DNA of 64,000 nt, from assembly GCF_004210375.1 (NCBI RefSeq), contig NC_134834.1, positions 91,764,170 through 91,828,169 on the forward strand, written 5' to 3'. Made by a program: the position numbers and the translations under genes. The notes beneath the pieces were generated by a model. That model worked only from the letters and a program-made list of their open reading frames with translations, was not told where the DNA came from and did no database searches. Positions 12,627 through 24,918 of this stretch are shown piece after piece. The DNA is from Tachypleus tridentatus. Its lineage: Eukaryota > Arthropoda > Merostomata > Xiphosura > Limulidae. Within the stretch, counting starts at the first letter, position 1. Each line of letters opens with the position of its first letter.

Positions 12627-13175
12627 GTGCAGTTGGATGAATTGAGTCTGTCCTTAGATAACATTGCTGTATCCACTGGTCAGCTCACCCCACCATGGCT
12701 TATTACAATCCCCAAATGTGACCTTTCTTTAAGCCATCTGAGAAAAGCAGATACTTCCAGTTGGAAGTACCGTCTTTTATTTGCTGAACATCTTTCGAAC
12801 CATCTTTCCATTCCTATTTATACAGATGGTCCAAAATCAGGTGACTCTGTGGGCTCAGACATGGTTTGTTGTTGTTTCGTGGTTGTGCATAGAATATTCT
12901 CTACAGCTTCTGTGTTCACTGCTGAACTGTATACCATTTCTTTTGCGCTGGATCACATAGAAGCTAAGCAGTATTCAAACTGCACTATTTATACTCGCTT
13001 AGTTTTCTACTGGCCCTGGAATCACTTCACGTTATTTCACACCCTGTTCTCACTGATATTCAAAACCTACTGGTCCAATTATCTTTAAGAGCTACTTCTA
13101 TCCAGTTTTTCTGGATACCGGGCCATGTTGGTATTTGTGTGAACAAGCTCATTGATGCCCCAGCAAAATCTACCT
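12627..13175 (+). pseudogene. LINE RNase H domain
   Basis: Removes RNA from the hybrid in I-group LINEs. IPIYTDGPKSGDSVGSDM at about 12810-12863 is the first catalytic motif (usually TDGSK). FTAELYTISFALDHIEA near 12920 carries the catalytic Glu. QFFWIPGHVGICVNKLIDA near 13100-13155, in another frame, is the C-terminal His/Asp motif. At least one frameshift separates these. Confidence 0.85.
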
Positions 13176-13807
13176 GCTTTGGCACATTTTTATTGGATTT
13201 TCTTTGCTGTATTGGCTTCAGTTTGTAGAAGTGGATCTCATGTATTCTGATAAAGTTTATATAAACATTCTCATGGCCTTATCGTTGCTATAATAGTGTC
13301 GCTTTAGGGATAATGTAAACAACTATTTCTCAAAAGCATCAAAATGCATCTTTAGTTTATACGTGACATATTTTTCCTGTAGTGGTCAATCGTCTCTAAT
13401 GCATTAGTTAATTATACACAACATTTGGTAATTTTGCGTGAACGTGTGCTATACATGACCATTTTCATGCCATATGTTTCTTTTCCTTAAAGCACAGAAG
13501 ATAACGAAAACTCTTTCAAAATGCTTCAATTCTTTTAGTTCATGACCTAGAAAATTTGCATCATATGGAACACTTTGTGCATTACTTTGATTCTATATTT
13601 TATACTATCCGTGTGCTGGTTCTGTACATCTTTTTAAAATGGACCTAATTTCTTAGCTATTTTTTCCAAAGCTTCACATTAAAACAAAAAATAAATCCAC
13701 TTGATATTGAAATGACAAATCAAATTTCGTGATGATTAACCATAATATGAAACTTCCTGTGTTGTTTACTCCACCAGCTGGACTTTTACTTATTTTAGGT
13801 GTACTAG
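13176..13807. other. AT-rich DNA after the LINE
   Basis: No gene or repeat recognised; a poly(A)-type LINE end was not located. Confidence 0.45.
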
Positions 13808-14284
13808 GAGATATACTTGAGATAAACTTGAGATACAGTTGACATCTTCAGAGTGTACATAAAATAAACTTGTGGTACAGTTGACATCTTCAGAGCGTAT
13901 ATAAAATATACTTGAGATAAACTTGAGATACAGTTGACATCTTCAGAGTGTACATAAAATAAACTTGTGGTACAGTTGACATCTTCAGAGCGTATATAAA
14001 ATATACTTGAGATAAACTTGAGATACAATTGTCATCTTCAGAGTGTACATAAAATAAACTTGAGGTACAGTTGACATCTTCAGAGTGTACATAAAATATA
14101 CTTGAGATACAGTTGACATCTTCAGAGTGTATATACAATATACCTGAGATAAACTTGAGATACAGTTGACATCTCCAGAGTGTATATAAAATGTACTTGA
14201 GATACAGGTAACATCTTCAGAGTGTACATAAAATATACTTAAGCTTCAGTTCACATCTTCAGAGTGTATATAAAATATCTTTGG
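13808..14284. repeat. Minisatellite, 42-bp unit with 95-bp higher-order form
   Basis: About ten copies of a unit around gttgacatcttcagagtgta, at 13843, 13885, 13938, 13980, 14032, 14074, 14116, 14170, 14212 and 14254. Spacing is 42 bp, or 52-54 bp where an extra gagataaactt is present, giving a 95-bp dimer in the first half. Minus-strand frames across it encode a repetitive peptide that is an artefact of the repeat. Confidence 0.92.
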
Positions 14285-15887
14285 GAATTTCCCTACTATA
14301 ATTCTAAACATTGTCAGTTGTAATGAAAAAATATATCAACAATTTAGAGGTAGTAAGAGCTACAGATTTCGCCTATTTTTCTTCACTTGTCACACAGGAC
14401 TTGATGGATTAGTTATTCGTATGAAATGACGGGTGCAAGTAATGCCTAATGGACTTAAAACTCACACTGACAACTGACAACACACCTTACACATGATATT
14501 TTTTTATTATGTGGCCTGCGATAGAAAGTTAAAAGACGGTGTTGATTGAAAATGTAATTAAATATTTCATACACGTCGGTGCAGTATAATTATAATAATA
14601 TCGATTTTAACCAAATCAGTATCTACCCTGCTGTTCCGTGTTCTCATCTCTCTATTTCTGTTTTGCTTTCATGTTTCTTTGGTTTTTTGTTGCTTTAACT
14701 ATACTGATCATTCCTTTGACCAGCGTATGAATGTGCACATCCTGTAACAACATGGTTAAGTATAGCACTTTACCGACCCACCTAAACCGAGTGATAGGTC
14801 AATAATCCCCATTCAGCTAAAAAAGTTAACAAACTTATTATTTTTAAAGAATTTGCTGACTGTGGTAAAATGATACCCCATTTCATATTGTATGTGAATC
14901 CTCTCTTCAAATGACGTCTAGATGCACTTGAACACGAACTTGTCCATAATCAGACGGTATATCACTAACAACACCTTACAATTGTTTTCTTAAGTTCACC
15001 CAGAAGACTGTTTTTTTGTTCTTCTTAGTAATAAATAAATTTAGAAAAATAAACATGTTTCCTATAACTTAGTTTATTTTGTAGGTCCAAGTTCCTTTAC
15101 ATGTGGGTTTTAGTGAGACTAAATGCCATAAAAAGTAACTTAAGCATGATCAAACAGAGCTAAGCTGTACAAAGCCTATTTCTGAAACTTTCGGACAGTA
15201 AAACTTTAGGCCATTTTCTATAAAAGTACCAGCCTGCAATTCAAATGTCAGCGACAAAAATTTAAGAGTTGAGAAGTCCAATACATCCATACAGTATCCT
15301 GGCCTTTTCATGATTTTACTTAAAATGTCAAGGAGCGGACTGGCTTTGGTCGTGTTAGAATCATAACTTGGATAACCTCAATTAGGACGAAGTAAGAAAT
15401 GAATCAGGATTTTAATAAGGGGCACGTGGCACTTAAATGTTTGTGCCCACACTGACTAATGCAGTATATTAAATATCTCTATAATTTAGCTGTACAAGTT
15501 GTCGTTATTGATCAAAATAAAGACCGAAAGTAATGAATGGGGGAATGAAGGTAAAAACAAAACTCAACATGAGAGGGCTTTTTCTTTGGGTCTACTCCCC
15601 CAAGTTTGGTTAGTGTGATATCAAAAACTCTATAATGTTGAGTTACAAGTTTTTGTTGTTGACCAAAATAAAGTTTGAAAATTGTACATAGGCCACCTGT
15701 TTTCCGGCCACGACTCGACAAAGATGAAGTAGATGTACAACAAAATACGCAAATTGTCGTTGATCGAATGTAAATGGCACATGTCCAGTTTCGTACTAGC
15801 GTAATAAAGCATTATAATTTATAATGAACTAGCATTATAAAGCTTTATAATTATTTTCGAAGCGTGATATGATGTGCATGTTTTTTC
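14285..15887. other. AT-rich intergenic DNA
   Basis: No gene or mobile element recognised. Short minus frames near 15512-15812 lack any family motif. Confidence 0.45.
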
Positions 15888-16053
15888 TTAAATTTCACAC
15901 AAAGCTATCCGAGCATGACGTACTTTGACGACCCCAATTTTGAATTGAGAGACAAGAGGGAAGCAGCTATCAATACCACTTACCGCCAGTTCTTGTGCTA
16001 CTTTTTACTAAAGGAATAGTGGGATTGATTGAAAGTCCTTACGGCCGAAGGGA
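15888..16053 (-). mobile_element. SINE family A, diverged partial
   Basis: Minus-strand tail and body, from cttaaatttcacacaaagct to gtccttacggccgaaggg, with internal loss and substitutions. Confidence 0.7.
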
Positions 16054-16314
16054 AAATTTTATATTTTTAAGTGGGTAAGGCATATTTCCCATTTTCGCGC
16101 AAAATATGAGTTTTCAAAAAAGGTTTGCAGGAGTCTTGCCGTCAACAAAGTATACTACGAGCAAAGTGACAACTTACATCAACGTAAAAATGAACAAGTT
16201 TACACTAATATAGTAATAAATCATCTTACGCTAACCTCATCTTGGGTATTGTGTGAATTCTGTAATTTCCTTAAGGAAAACTTAGTGATCTAACAAGTAG
16301 TTCAAATCTGACCA

Positions 16315-16580
16315 GGCTCATCATATCTAGGTGGTTAAGGCACTCGGCTCGTAATCTGAAGGTTGCGGTTTCGAATCCAGTCGCACCAAGCATGCTCGCC
16401 CTTTTAGCCGTGGGGATATTATAATGTAACGGTCAATCCCACTATTCGTTGGTAAAAGAGTAGCCCAAGATTTAGCGGTGAGTGGTAATGACTAGCTGCC
16501 TTCCCTCTAGACTTATACTGCTAAATTACGGACGGTTAGCACAGATAGCCCTCTTGTAGTTTTGCGCGAAATTTAAAAAC
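16315..16580 (+). mobile_element. SINE family A
   Basis: Plus-strand copy with head ggctcatcatatctaggtgg, B box ggtttcgaatcc and tail gcgcgaaatttaaaaac. Flanks aatctgacca / gatctgatca look like a diverged target-site duplication. Confidence 0.87.
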
Positions 16581-16591
16581 AGATCTGATCA

Positions 16592-16808
16592 AACGATTAG
16601 CGTGGCGAACTGTAACTCTAAACGTTCAACGGTTCGCGTTCTCTTGCCGTACAATTGTTATAAGGGTTACAGCCAAATCGCACTATTCCTTTAGAGTAGC
16701 CACGAATTTGTGGTGGTTACCTGACTTCCTTCTAATCTATCCGTTGAAGACTCGAGACATATAGCGCAGATATCCCTTATGTAGGTTTGTGCGACTATTG
16801 ATAACAAA
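16592..16808 (+). mobile_element. SINE family A, old degenerate copy
   Basis: Immediately follows another copy. It retains the order of family words (gttataagggttacagccaa, cagatatcccttatgtaggt, tttgtgcgac, aacaaac) at low identity. Confidence 0.55.
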
Positions 16809-16922
16809 CAAAACCTTATTACGTATGTAATGAAAACAGTAGCTCGCATCGAACTTTAATACCACTATCTGGCCTTTCATCGTTTCTGAAAATTACCCAT
16901 AAAAATGTAAATAAAACAAGCG

Positions 16923-17112
16923 TAAAGCCACAACAGGGCTTTTCTTCTGCGTTAACCGTCCTTTATTTAGCAGTGACAGATCTTTTAACAACAAGTAGTG
17001 AGATTGACAATCACTTTATAACGCCCACACGAGTGAAAAGGCGAGCATGTTTGGCGACGAGGTTTCGAACCCAGAAGCTGCATGCAGATTGCGAGTCGAG
17101 TGCCATCAGGCC
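16923..17112 (-). mobile_element. SINE family A, old degenerate copy
   Basis: Minus-strand: acaacagggcttttcttctg, then tataacgcccacacgagtga, a gcgagcatgtttggcg core and a B-box-like cgaaccc. Confidence 0.6.
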
Positions 17113-18010
17113 TCAGGCATATGGTACTTGATATGATTTTTATCCATTTAAGATCACCACAATAAATAAAATAATAAAACTGAATAACTGCGAAACAAAA
17201 TGGCTAACATTAAGACTTCTCACAGTCTTACAGAAGCCAACAGATCGAGTGTGTAGAAAACTTCCCTGAATGTCGTATGCCAGCAGGAGCAAAGAGATGT
17301 CGAAAACTTGCGGTAATAATAATGAAAACATGACGGGTAAGAAAATGTTTCATTACTGCGTATTATATCACATGATTAATTAATTAATTATGATAATCCA
17401 AAACGATCTACTTGAGTTAGTCGAACGAAACGAGGAAATAACTATATATCAGTGTTATGCTTTATGCATTAAATATGAAAATATAATGCGTAATATACCT
17501 AGTTTTAGTGGCTGGTTTCCATATCTACAAACACTTCACAATATTTCCAATAATTCTTGGTTATTTATCATAGGGCTGTTGTTAGTCTTCGACTTCTTGG
17601 AATGTAGATCACTAGGTTTTATGGTTCGCCTCGAGATATCGCTAAATACGCACGTGATAGGAAGCAGATGTCGCTGATTGACTGCTCTGTTTCTCTGTTC
17701 GGTAGTTAAAATAAGTACGATATGTTGAATCTTGGGATTTATTACTTTACTGTTAGATGTAACCCATATCGAATGTAAATTTGTGAATATTTAGTTAGAT
17801 TTCAATAAAAAGACAAGTGTATTCCATGGCCTTACACTAAGCTCCTGTCTAAAATTTATTACTGGCAAAACATCAGTCAAACTGTCCACACAACCAGTTA
17901 AGCTTATAGTAGAATTCTTAAATACACGAAACGAATTTTCTTAATATTTTAAGTATCACCAAATTAAACCACTTCTTCCATGATCAATGAACACTTTTAT
18001 TAATTTATCT
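17113..18010. other. AT-rich intergenic DNA
   Basis: No gene recognised. The 95-codon frame at 17390-17677 has no domain, and its flanks show no conserved splice or poly(A) context. Confidence 0.45.
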
Positions 18011-18269
18011 CGCTTGGCATGGCCAAGTGTGTTAAGGTGCTCGACTCGTAATCCGAGGGTCGCGGGTTCGAATCTCGGTCGCACCAAACATGCTTGCCCT
18101 TTCAGCCATGGGGGCGTTATAATGTTACGGTCAATCCCACTATTCGTTGGTAAAAGAGTAGCCCAAGAGTTGGCGGTGGGTAGTGATAACTAGCTGCCTT
18201 CCCTCTAAATTAGGGACGGGTAGCGCAGATAGCCCTCGAGTAGCTTTGCGCGAAATTCAAAACAAACAA
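18011..18269 (+). mobile_element. SINE family A
   Basis: Plus-strand, head cgcttggcatggccaagtgt, B box gggttcgaatctc, tail gcgcgaaattcaaaacaaac. Part of the body (tcttacactgc) is deleted. Confidence 0.88.
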
Positions 18270-18785
18270 TTAAGCTATCTCCTACTTTCGTTTCATCATA
18301 ATAAAAAAAAAACGAAAAACATTTATCTTAAAACATTTTGGTAAATTGCTACAATGCATATCCTATTAATTTACACTAAGTATTTATGTGTCTACAAACT
18401 GCTACTATATATTTGGAGCTAACAGAACCGAAGTGAGCATAGGGACTCCAGGTGTCTGTCTCTGTGATCGCTGTGTACCAAGGGTGTTGAAACGCCTCCA
18501 CAAGACCAGCAAAAAATTATCATGGTCTACAAGTAGGCTTTTTTGAGTCGCCAAATCCCCGTTTGACATCGAGATTTGAGTTCAACCCTCTCCCCTCGGG
18601 ATCCAGCGACACCATATTTGAAATTGTCATACACCACCCTTACACACTCACTGACACATATATATATATTTTAAAACTATCAGGAGCAAACAGGATACAC
18701 GTGCAAAATACATTAGGGGCGGGTATACTAACGTTTTTATTTATTTGTGGTTCGTAATTATTAAATTATACCTCGCATTTTTGGA

Positions 18786-18902
18786 GTCCCCCGCTCAGAC
18801 AGTGGCAAGTCCACGCATTTACAACGCTAAAATCATGGGTTCGATTTCCTTTCGGTGAACACAGCAGACACCCCGATGTGGCTTTGCTATAAGAAAAACA
18901 CA
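18786..18902 (+). mobile_element. SINE family C
   Basis: Plus-strand copy: agtggcaagtccacgcattt, B-box-like gggttcgatttcc, 3' end gatgtggctttgctataaga then aaaacacat. Confidence 0.78.
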
Positions 18903-19150
18903 TATTTCATGGAAGAGTCCTAAGTATTTTATGCTAGTAATTATAATTATTAAATTATACCTCGTATTTTACAGAAGGTTTGATTGTTTACAGTTAAGCA
19001 CAAAGCTACACAATGGGTTATCGAAACCCAGTTTCTAGCGGTGTAAGTCTGCAGACGTGCCGCTGTGCCACTGGGGGAATTTCGTGGAAGGACCTTAAGT
19101 ATTTTATGCTAGTAGTGATAATTTTAAAATTATATCTCGTATTTTATGGA
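18903..19150. repeat. Two-copy direct repeat split by a SINE
   Basis: Segments at about 18905-18975 and 19080-19150 share cctaagtattttatgctagt-like and ttatacctcgtattttacag-like sequence; a third partial match lies at 18755-18780. A family B SINE lies between the two main copies. Confidence 0.6.
18980..19078 (-). mobile_element. SINE family B, short
   Basis: Minus-strand: cagttaagcacaaagctaca to gccgctgtgccactggggg, with a small internal deletion. Confidence 0.78.
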
Positions 19151-19580
19151 AGGATCCTATAAAGATAAAACAACATTTGAAAGCTCATGCAAACCAATCA
19201 GCAATAAATGAAACTTTGCTACATATTTTTGATAATGTAAATTTATAATTTTCGAAGAAAACAAAGAGGGCGTTAGCGGATCCCTCATTTTGAGTTTTGA
19301 AAAATAGCAATTTAAATGTAATTCAGAATGCACCCAATGTTATATTAAAATTACTTTTAGTTTTGGATGAAAATAAAATAAAACTCCGAACACAATAGTC
19401 TGATAGAATTAGCAGAAATTAAACACAGGATCCTGTTTATATTAGTTTAACTAATGTTAATCAGAAAGTTACTGATGTAGTTTTAATTAATATAAAGTAG
19501 GTTTCATCATCTTCGGGAAAAGTGAATTGTTTAAAGAGAAAATCGTATGTATCTATATATATATATATGAAGAAATAAAA

Positions 19581-19850
19581 TGTTTGTTTTTGGAATTTCT
19601 CACAAAATTACACGAGAAATATCTGTGGTAGCTGTCCTTAATTTAATAGTTTAAGACTACGAGTATAGGGAAGGCAGCTAGTCATCACCACTCACCGCCG
19701 TCTCTTTAGCTTTTTTTTACTAACCAATAGTGGGATTGATTGTGCGTTATAACGCACAAGGGCGAGAAGATTTGGAGTGACGTGGATTCGAACCCGCGAT
19801 CTTCGGATTATGAGTCGAGCCCCCTCAACCACCTGGTCATGCCGGGTCCC
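19581..19850 (-). mobile_element. SINE family A
   Basis: Minus-strand, tail tgtttgtttttggaatttct and head acctggtcatgccgggtccc. Moderately diverged. A (ta)n run precedes it at 19555-19568. Confidence 0.87.
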
Positions 19851-21005
19851 TGTTGAAGAGGCTATGGCTTTTATGATGTTATTATTCTCTGTTATAGTAC
19901 CTGTCAGAATGTAAATAAATAGCGTTAGCTGACTCAACAGTTTAAGACTTGAAAACAGTCGTGTTTGTCAGTAAGATTAAGAGTTTTACTGATAGAAATA
20001 AAGCCGGTTTACGAAATACTTTGCTTGGTTGTTAAAGCTTTGTGTCAGAAATTCACCAAGATACATATATAATGGTATTGGACACAAGTATAAAAAATGA
20101 AGTGTTTGTTTCGGGTAAATCCCTAAATAGTTTCAACTTTAAGATAATCCTCATCTCGTTTCTGTCGTAGGAAACTTGTATTTATCGCGTCCAATCTATT
20201 TACTTTTGAAACCCGTGACCTGGAAGTTTAATCAGATTATTGAACCTTTACGTTTAAATGACACAAAGAAAATAGTACGTCGAGAACTAACTTTCTTTTT
20301 TTTTTCCGAATTAAATGAGTTACGCGATTCGACTTTAAAGATGTTTAATCAAATAATACGGAATAGCGAGATTAAAAAGATAGCAAATCTGTTGATAAAA
20401 AAAATAACTAGTCGCGAAGGATCCTTGATCTGTAACTTTTAAAACGAATTATATACGAAGACTAAGATTTCATAATAATGGGAAAAAAAACCTGACTTGC
20501 TTGCTTTATGATTCTTAGAGACGTACTAATCCAGAACCATAGCTGATGATAGATTAGTTTCCTCTCCTAGCAATAAAAGATTTGTCAGAGAATTATTTGC
20601 TGACAAACACAAAACTACACGACTCACTTCGTCCAACACGTATGTTTATTTGATTAATAATAAAGGTAAATGGTATATAAATAAAGTAAAATACTTGCTC
20701 TAACATGGTGGAATCTTGTGTGATTGTTTGAGTTTATTTTTAATTAAAGCTCGTTTCATATGCCATTTAATTAGTTTCTTCTTGTTTTAGTAGGATATGT
20801 ATTATTTTCAATATGTAAAAGTATATAATGTTTGTTTTTTGTAGTGTTTAATATCATAAAAAATCACATTTTGTTAAAAGGCAAGACTATATCTTATTCC
20901 TTTTTCACTTCCTATATCGCGCAGAGTTAAACCAATTTTGAAAATTGTGAATCCTCATCGGTGTGTTGTTGGTTTGTATATATAAATATTTATATATATA
21001 TATAT
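19851..21005. other. AT-rich intergenic DNA
   Basis: No gene recognised. The 88-codon frame at 20176-20442 is not supported by any motif. A (ta)n microsatellite lies at about 20990-21007. Confidence 0.45.
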
Positions 21006-21290
21006 ATTTTTTTTCATCAGTATGTTTCTAGTGTATCTATATATCATCATAAGTACGTTCTCGATGCCTATATAAATCTAATTCAGTATGTTTTTTTTGA
21101 TCTGTGTACAGATTTTCATTAGTATGTTTTTGGTCTATGCATGGATCTTCGTCAATATGTTTGTCGTGTGTGTGTGGATCTTCATAACTATATTTTTCAT
21201 GTATGTATAATTTTTTATCAGTGTGTTTGTAACGTATGCATGGATTCTCATCAATATGCTTTTGGCGTGTGTATTGTGTTTATCAAAAGC
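21006..21290. repeat. Degenerate minisatellite, about 40-45 bp unit
   Basis: Around seven diverged units containing catcagtatgttt and atgcatggatcttcat-type words, for example at 21016, 21086, 21118, 21153 and 21208. Confidence 0.6.
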
Positions 21291-21671
21291 AATCTTCAAA
21301 AAGTCGTATCAAAATACGTTATTTGAGGTGAAAACAGATATATCAATAAATAAATAATCTGTCAAACACGAATGTTTTTATGTTCTAGGTATAACTGTCA
21401 TAGAATCTAATAGAATAACCAGTCTTTCAGTCCCAAACAAAATAAACAGACTGAACAAGAATAAAATCACAACGATTTCAAATATTGTATTGTAATTATA
21501 TATTATTAATCATCATACTGGTGTGGATATAGTAACGAACTGTAATATTGTATTAGTTAGTTATTTAGTTATCGCCATTAGATTCCATCAAGGAACATAG
21601 GGCTGCAATTGCTTGCGGATTCTTCAACAAGTATTTAAGTGAGTAGGTTGTTAGCCCACTGCACCGAGCCG

Positions 21672-21889
21672 ATTCTAATTTAGTAGTGTAAGACTAGAGG
21701 GAAGGCAGCTAGTCATCACCACCCACCTCCAACTCTTGGGCTACTCTTTTACCAACGAATAGTGGGATTGACCGTAACATTATAACGCCCCCACGGCTGG
21801 GAGGGCGAGCGTGTTTGGCGCAACGCGGGCGCGAACCCGCGCCCTCGGATTACGCGTCGCACGTCTTACGCGCTTGGCCATGCCAGGCC
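21672..21889 (-). mobile_element. SINE family A in the 63-bp array, tail missing
   Basis: Minus-strand body and head from gattctaatttagtagtgta to ggccatgccaggcc. The A box/B box head is young-looking (ggcgcgaacccgcgccctcg in reverse), but the 3' tail has gone. Confidence 0.85.
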
Positions 21890-22033
21890 ATAATATTGTA
21901 TTATAGTTGTATAATACTGTTAAAAATACTAGTATGGATGTAGAAACGAATTGCAGTATTATATTGTAGTACTATATCACTGTTCAAAATGCTGGTACTA
22001 ATGTAGTAACGAATTGTAATATTGTATTGTAGT

Positions 22034-22294
22034 TTGGTTTGTTTTGAATATCTCGCAAAGCTACATGAGGGCTATATGCGCTGGCCGTCATTAATTTTGC
22101 ACTGCAAGACTAGAGAGAAAGCAGCTAGTCAGCACAACTCACCGCCAACTGTTGTAATACTCTCTTACTAACGAATAGTGGAATTGACCGAAACGTTATC
22201 ACGCCACTCACGACTGACAGAGCGAGCGTGTTTGGTGTGACGGGAATTTGAATTCGCGACCTTCAGATTGAGTTGAGTGGTTTATCCACATGGC
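22034..22294 (-). mobile_element. SINE family A in the 63-bp array
   Basis: Minus-strand near full-length copy, tail ttggtttgttttgaatatct, head ending tttatccacatggcaa. Confidence 0.85.
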
Positions 22295-22934
22295 AATTGT
22301 AATATTGTATTGTGGTGGTATATTACTGTTAAAAATACTGGTGTGGATGTTGTAACGAATTGTAATACTGTATTGTAGCAGTATATTACTTTTAAAGTTC
22401 TGATGTTGGCATGGTAACGAACTGTAGTATTGTGTTGTAATTGTGTATTATTGTTAAAAATATTGGTGTGGATCTAGTAAGAAAATGTAATATTTTATTT
22501 TAGTAGTATATTAAAGTTAAAAATGCTGGTGTGGACTTAGCAACGAATTGAAATGTTGTATTGCAGTTGTATATTACTGTTTAAAATACTGGTGTGAATG
22601 TAGTAACGAATTGTAGTATTTTATTGTATTTTACTCTTAAAAAGTACTGATGTGGATGTAGTATCGAATTGCAATATAGTACTGTAGTTTTATATTTCTA
22701 TTAAAATAATAGTTTTGATGTAGTAAAAATTCTAATATTGTATTGTAGTTGTATGTTATTGTTAAAAATACTAGTGTGGATGAATTAATAAATTGTAATA
22801 TTTTATTGTAGTAGTATATTACTGTTGAACATACTGGTGTGGATGTAGAAAGGAATTGTAGTATTGTATTTGTATATTACTATTGAAATACTGGTGTGGA
22901 TGTACTAACGAATTGTAATATTATATTGTAGTTT

Positions 22935-23200
22935 ATTTGGTTTGTTTTGAATTTAGCACAAAGCTACACGAGGGCTATCTGTGCTAGTGGTCTTTAAATG
23001 TTTGGTGTAAGACTAGAAGAAAGGTAGCTAGTCATCACCAATCACCGCCAACTCTTGTGCTATTCTTTTACCAACGAATATTGGAATTAACCTACACATT
23101 ATAACACTACTCACGGTTAAAAATGCGAATGTGTTTGGTGTGACGGGGATTTTGAACTCACAAATGTCAGATTATGAGTCGAGTGCTTTATCCACGTGGC
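22935..23200 (-). mobile_element. SINE family A in the 63-bp array
   Basis: Minus-strand near full-length copy, tail atttggtttgttttgaattt, head ending tttatccacgtggc. Confidence 0.85.
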
Positions 23201-23260
23201 TTTATATGAGGCCGTATAGTAGTTGTATATTACTGTTAAAAATACTAGTGGGGATGTAGT

Positions 23261-24181
23261 GGGGAGAATTTCACCCCTGAATCCTTTATTGTCGAACCCA
23301 CCTATTCTGATGATCATAACAATCTATTGTTTTATAATGATAAGCCTTTCGAATGATGGCGAGATGATTCTTTGGCAAGATACGTTAACAAACTTTCAAA
23401 CTACATGTGAATGTCTGCTTTCGAGAACACGTATTAGTAAAATACATTCTCAGATTTTCATGGATGGTCTGTCTATAACTTCGATATGTCGCAAAACAAC
23501 CACAAAAAATAACATTAATGTCATTCTACACCGTGTATGAAACGCTGTTCTAGACTTAGACCTTTGATTTAACGCTCTATCTAGAGTAATTGTATTTTCT
23601 TAACATATGACTATGCAATGTAGGAATTTCATCTCGGATAGATGGAACCAGTACGTTCTCCCCAATTAACAAGCGATTTTTTTTTTTTTTTGCGAAGTAC
23701 TATTTTCCACAATATGAGAAACACGAGACGACAATAAAGTTAGGCAATATTTCTTACCCTATCGTGGTCGATATTTAACTAAACAGTATTTCTCGTTTTC
23801 TTGTAAGTATATCCACGATTCGTCCAGTGTAAATATCCTCCATCTGTAACGTGCTAGGTATTTAAGAAATTCTTACATCTAATGCATTTAATGCTTTTCC
23901 CTACCAATGTATTAAGGAAGGAATTTGTGGTTTCGCGGTTTGCGTATCCTTACAAAGGCTGTCTTATGAATTATCTTGTGCATGATTGATCAGGATGTGT
24001 GTAACATCTTGTAATTATTCTAATGGGTGTGAACGACACTTCTGTGGTGGGATGTTGTTTACTTTTTTTTTACATCATTATCTTCGTGTGAATATGCTTA
24101 GATTCTCTCACTAAAGCTATTTGCTTAGTTACGCTGTAACGTATAGAGATTACTAAAAGGGTTTAGGATCACTTTTTAAGG
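23261..24181. other. AT-rich intergenic DNA
   Basis: No gene recognised; a homopolymer T run lies at about 23679-23691. Confidence 0.45.
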
Positions 24182-24190
24182 ATCGTAAGG

Positions 24191-24464
24191 TAGGCGTGGC
24201 ATGGCCTAGCGTGTTAAGACGTGCGCTTCGTAATCTGAGTGTCGCGGGTTCGCGCCCGAGTCGCGCCAAACATGCTTGCCCTCCCATCCGTGGGGGTGTT
24301 ATAATGTGACGGTCAATTCCACTTTTCGTTGTTAAAAAGTAGCCCAAGAGTTGCGGTGGGTGGTGATGACTAGGTGCCTTCCCTCTAGTCTTACACTGCT
24401 AAATTAGGGACGGCTAGCACAGATAGCCCTCGAGTAGCTTTGTGCGAAATTCCAAAAAACAAGT
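24191..24464 (+). mobile_element. SINE family A, full length
   Basis: Plus-strand, head taggcgtggcatggcctagc, B box gggttcgcgccc, tail tgcgaaattccaaaaaacaa. Flanked by the perfect repeat atcgtaagg (24182-24190 and 24465-24473). Confidence 0.92.
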
Positions 24465-24667
24465 ATCGTAAGGCAAACTTTTGTAGGGGTGAGGACTGAG
24501 GGAGACGAGACTATGGTGACTGTCGGTTGCTTCTGGTAGAAAGCCAAAAGAAGCAAACACATTTTTTATTGCTATTAATTTGGTTTTATAAACGCTTTTA
24601 AAATCTAGAATTAACAGCAAGTTATTGCATATTAACATTCAAATAGCATATCGCGATTAAGGATAAG

Positions 24668-24918
24668 CATAGCCAGGTTGTTAGACTACTTAAATCATAA
24701 TTATATTATAATCTGATGATTTCGGATTCGACTCCCTGTCCTACCAAGCAAGTTCATCCCTTTAGTGTGACGGTCAGGCTCACTAGTCATTGGTAAAAGA
24801 GTAGTCGAAAGTTGGTACTAGGTGGTGAGAACTATCTCTTCTTTTTTTCTCTAGCCTTTTAAGTTACGGACGGCTCGCTCAGATGGCCTTGGTGTGGCTT
24901 TGAGCGAAATTCAAACCA
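24668..24918 (+). mobile_element. SINE family A, degenerate
   Basis: Plus-strand: catagccaggttgttagact, B-box-like ggattcgactccc, body actagtcattggtaaaagag, tail tttgagcgaaattcaaacc. Confidence 0.75.

Larger units (their letters stand above)
8945..13175 (+). mobile_element. LINE retrotransposon, I-clade-like, decayed
   Basis: Plus-strand non-LTR element holding, in order, a gag-like ORF1 with zinc knuckles, an apurinic-type endonuclease, a reverse transcriptase and an RNase H domain. RNase H after RT is characteristic of the I group (I, Nimb, LOA and relatives) and not of most Jockey or CR1 elements, so I place it there. Frameshifts and stops occur throughout, the RT active site is altered, and no poly(A) tail or target-site duplication was found. 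Dead copy. Its four domains are listed separately. Confidence 0.88.
21484..23260. repeat. 63-bp satellite array interrupted by SINEs
   Basis: Unit of about 63 bp built on actggtgtggatgtagtaac and gaattgtaatattgtattgt. Around fifteen diverged copies run from about 21484 to 23260. Three family A SINEs split the array, all in the same (minus) orientation. Open frames across it are not genes. Confidence 0.88.

Noticed and set aside
13804-14138. Minus-strand open frames encoding a repeated Tyr/Ser/Asp peptide
   Set aside because: They exist only because the 42-bp minisatellite is a multiple of three; no start, splice or conservation evidence.
17390-17677. 95-codon frame with a possible membrane segment
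   Set aside because: No homology recognised and no supporting signals; AT-rich chance frame is more likely.
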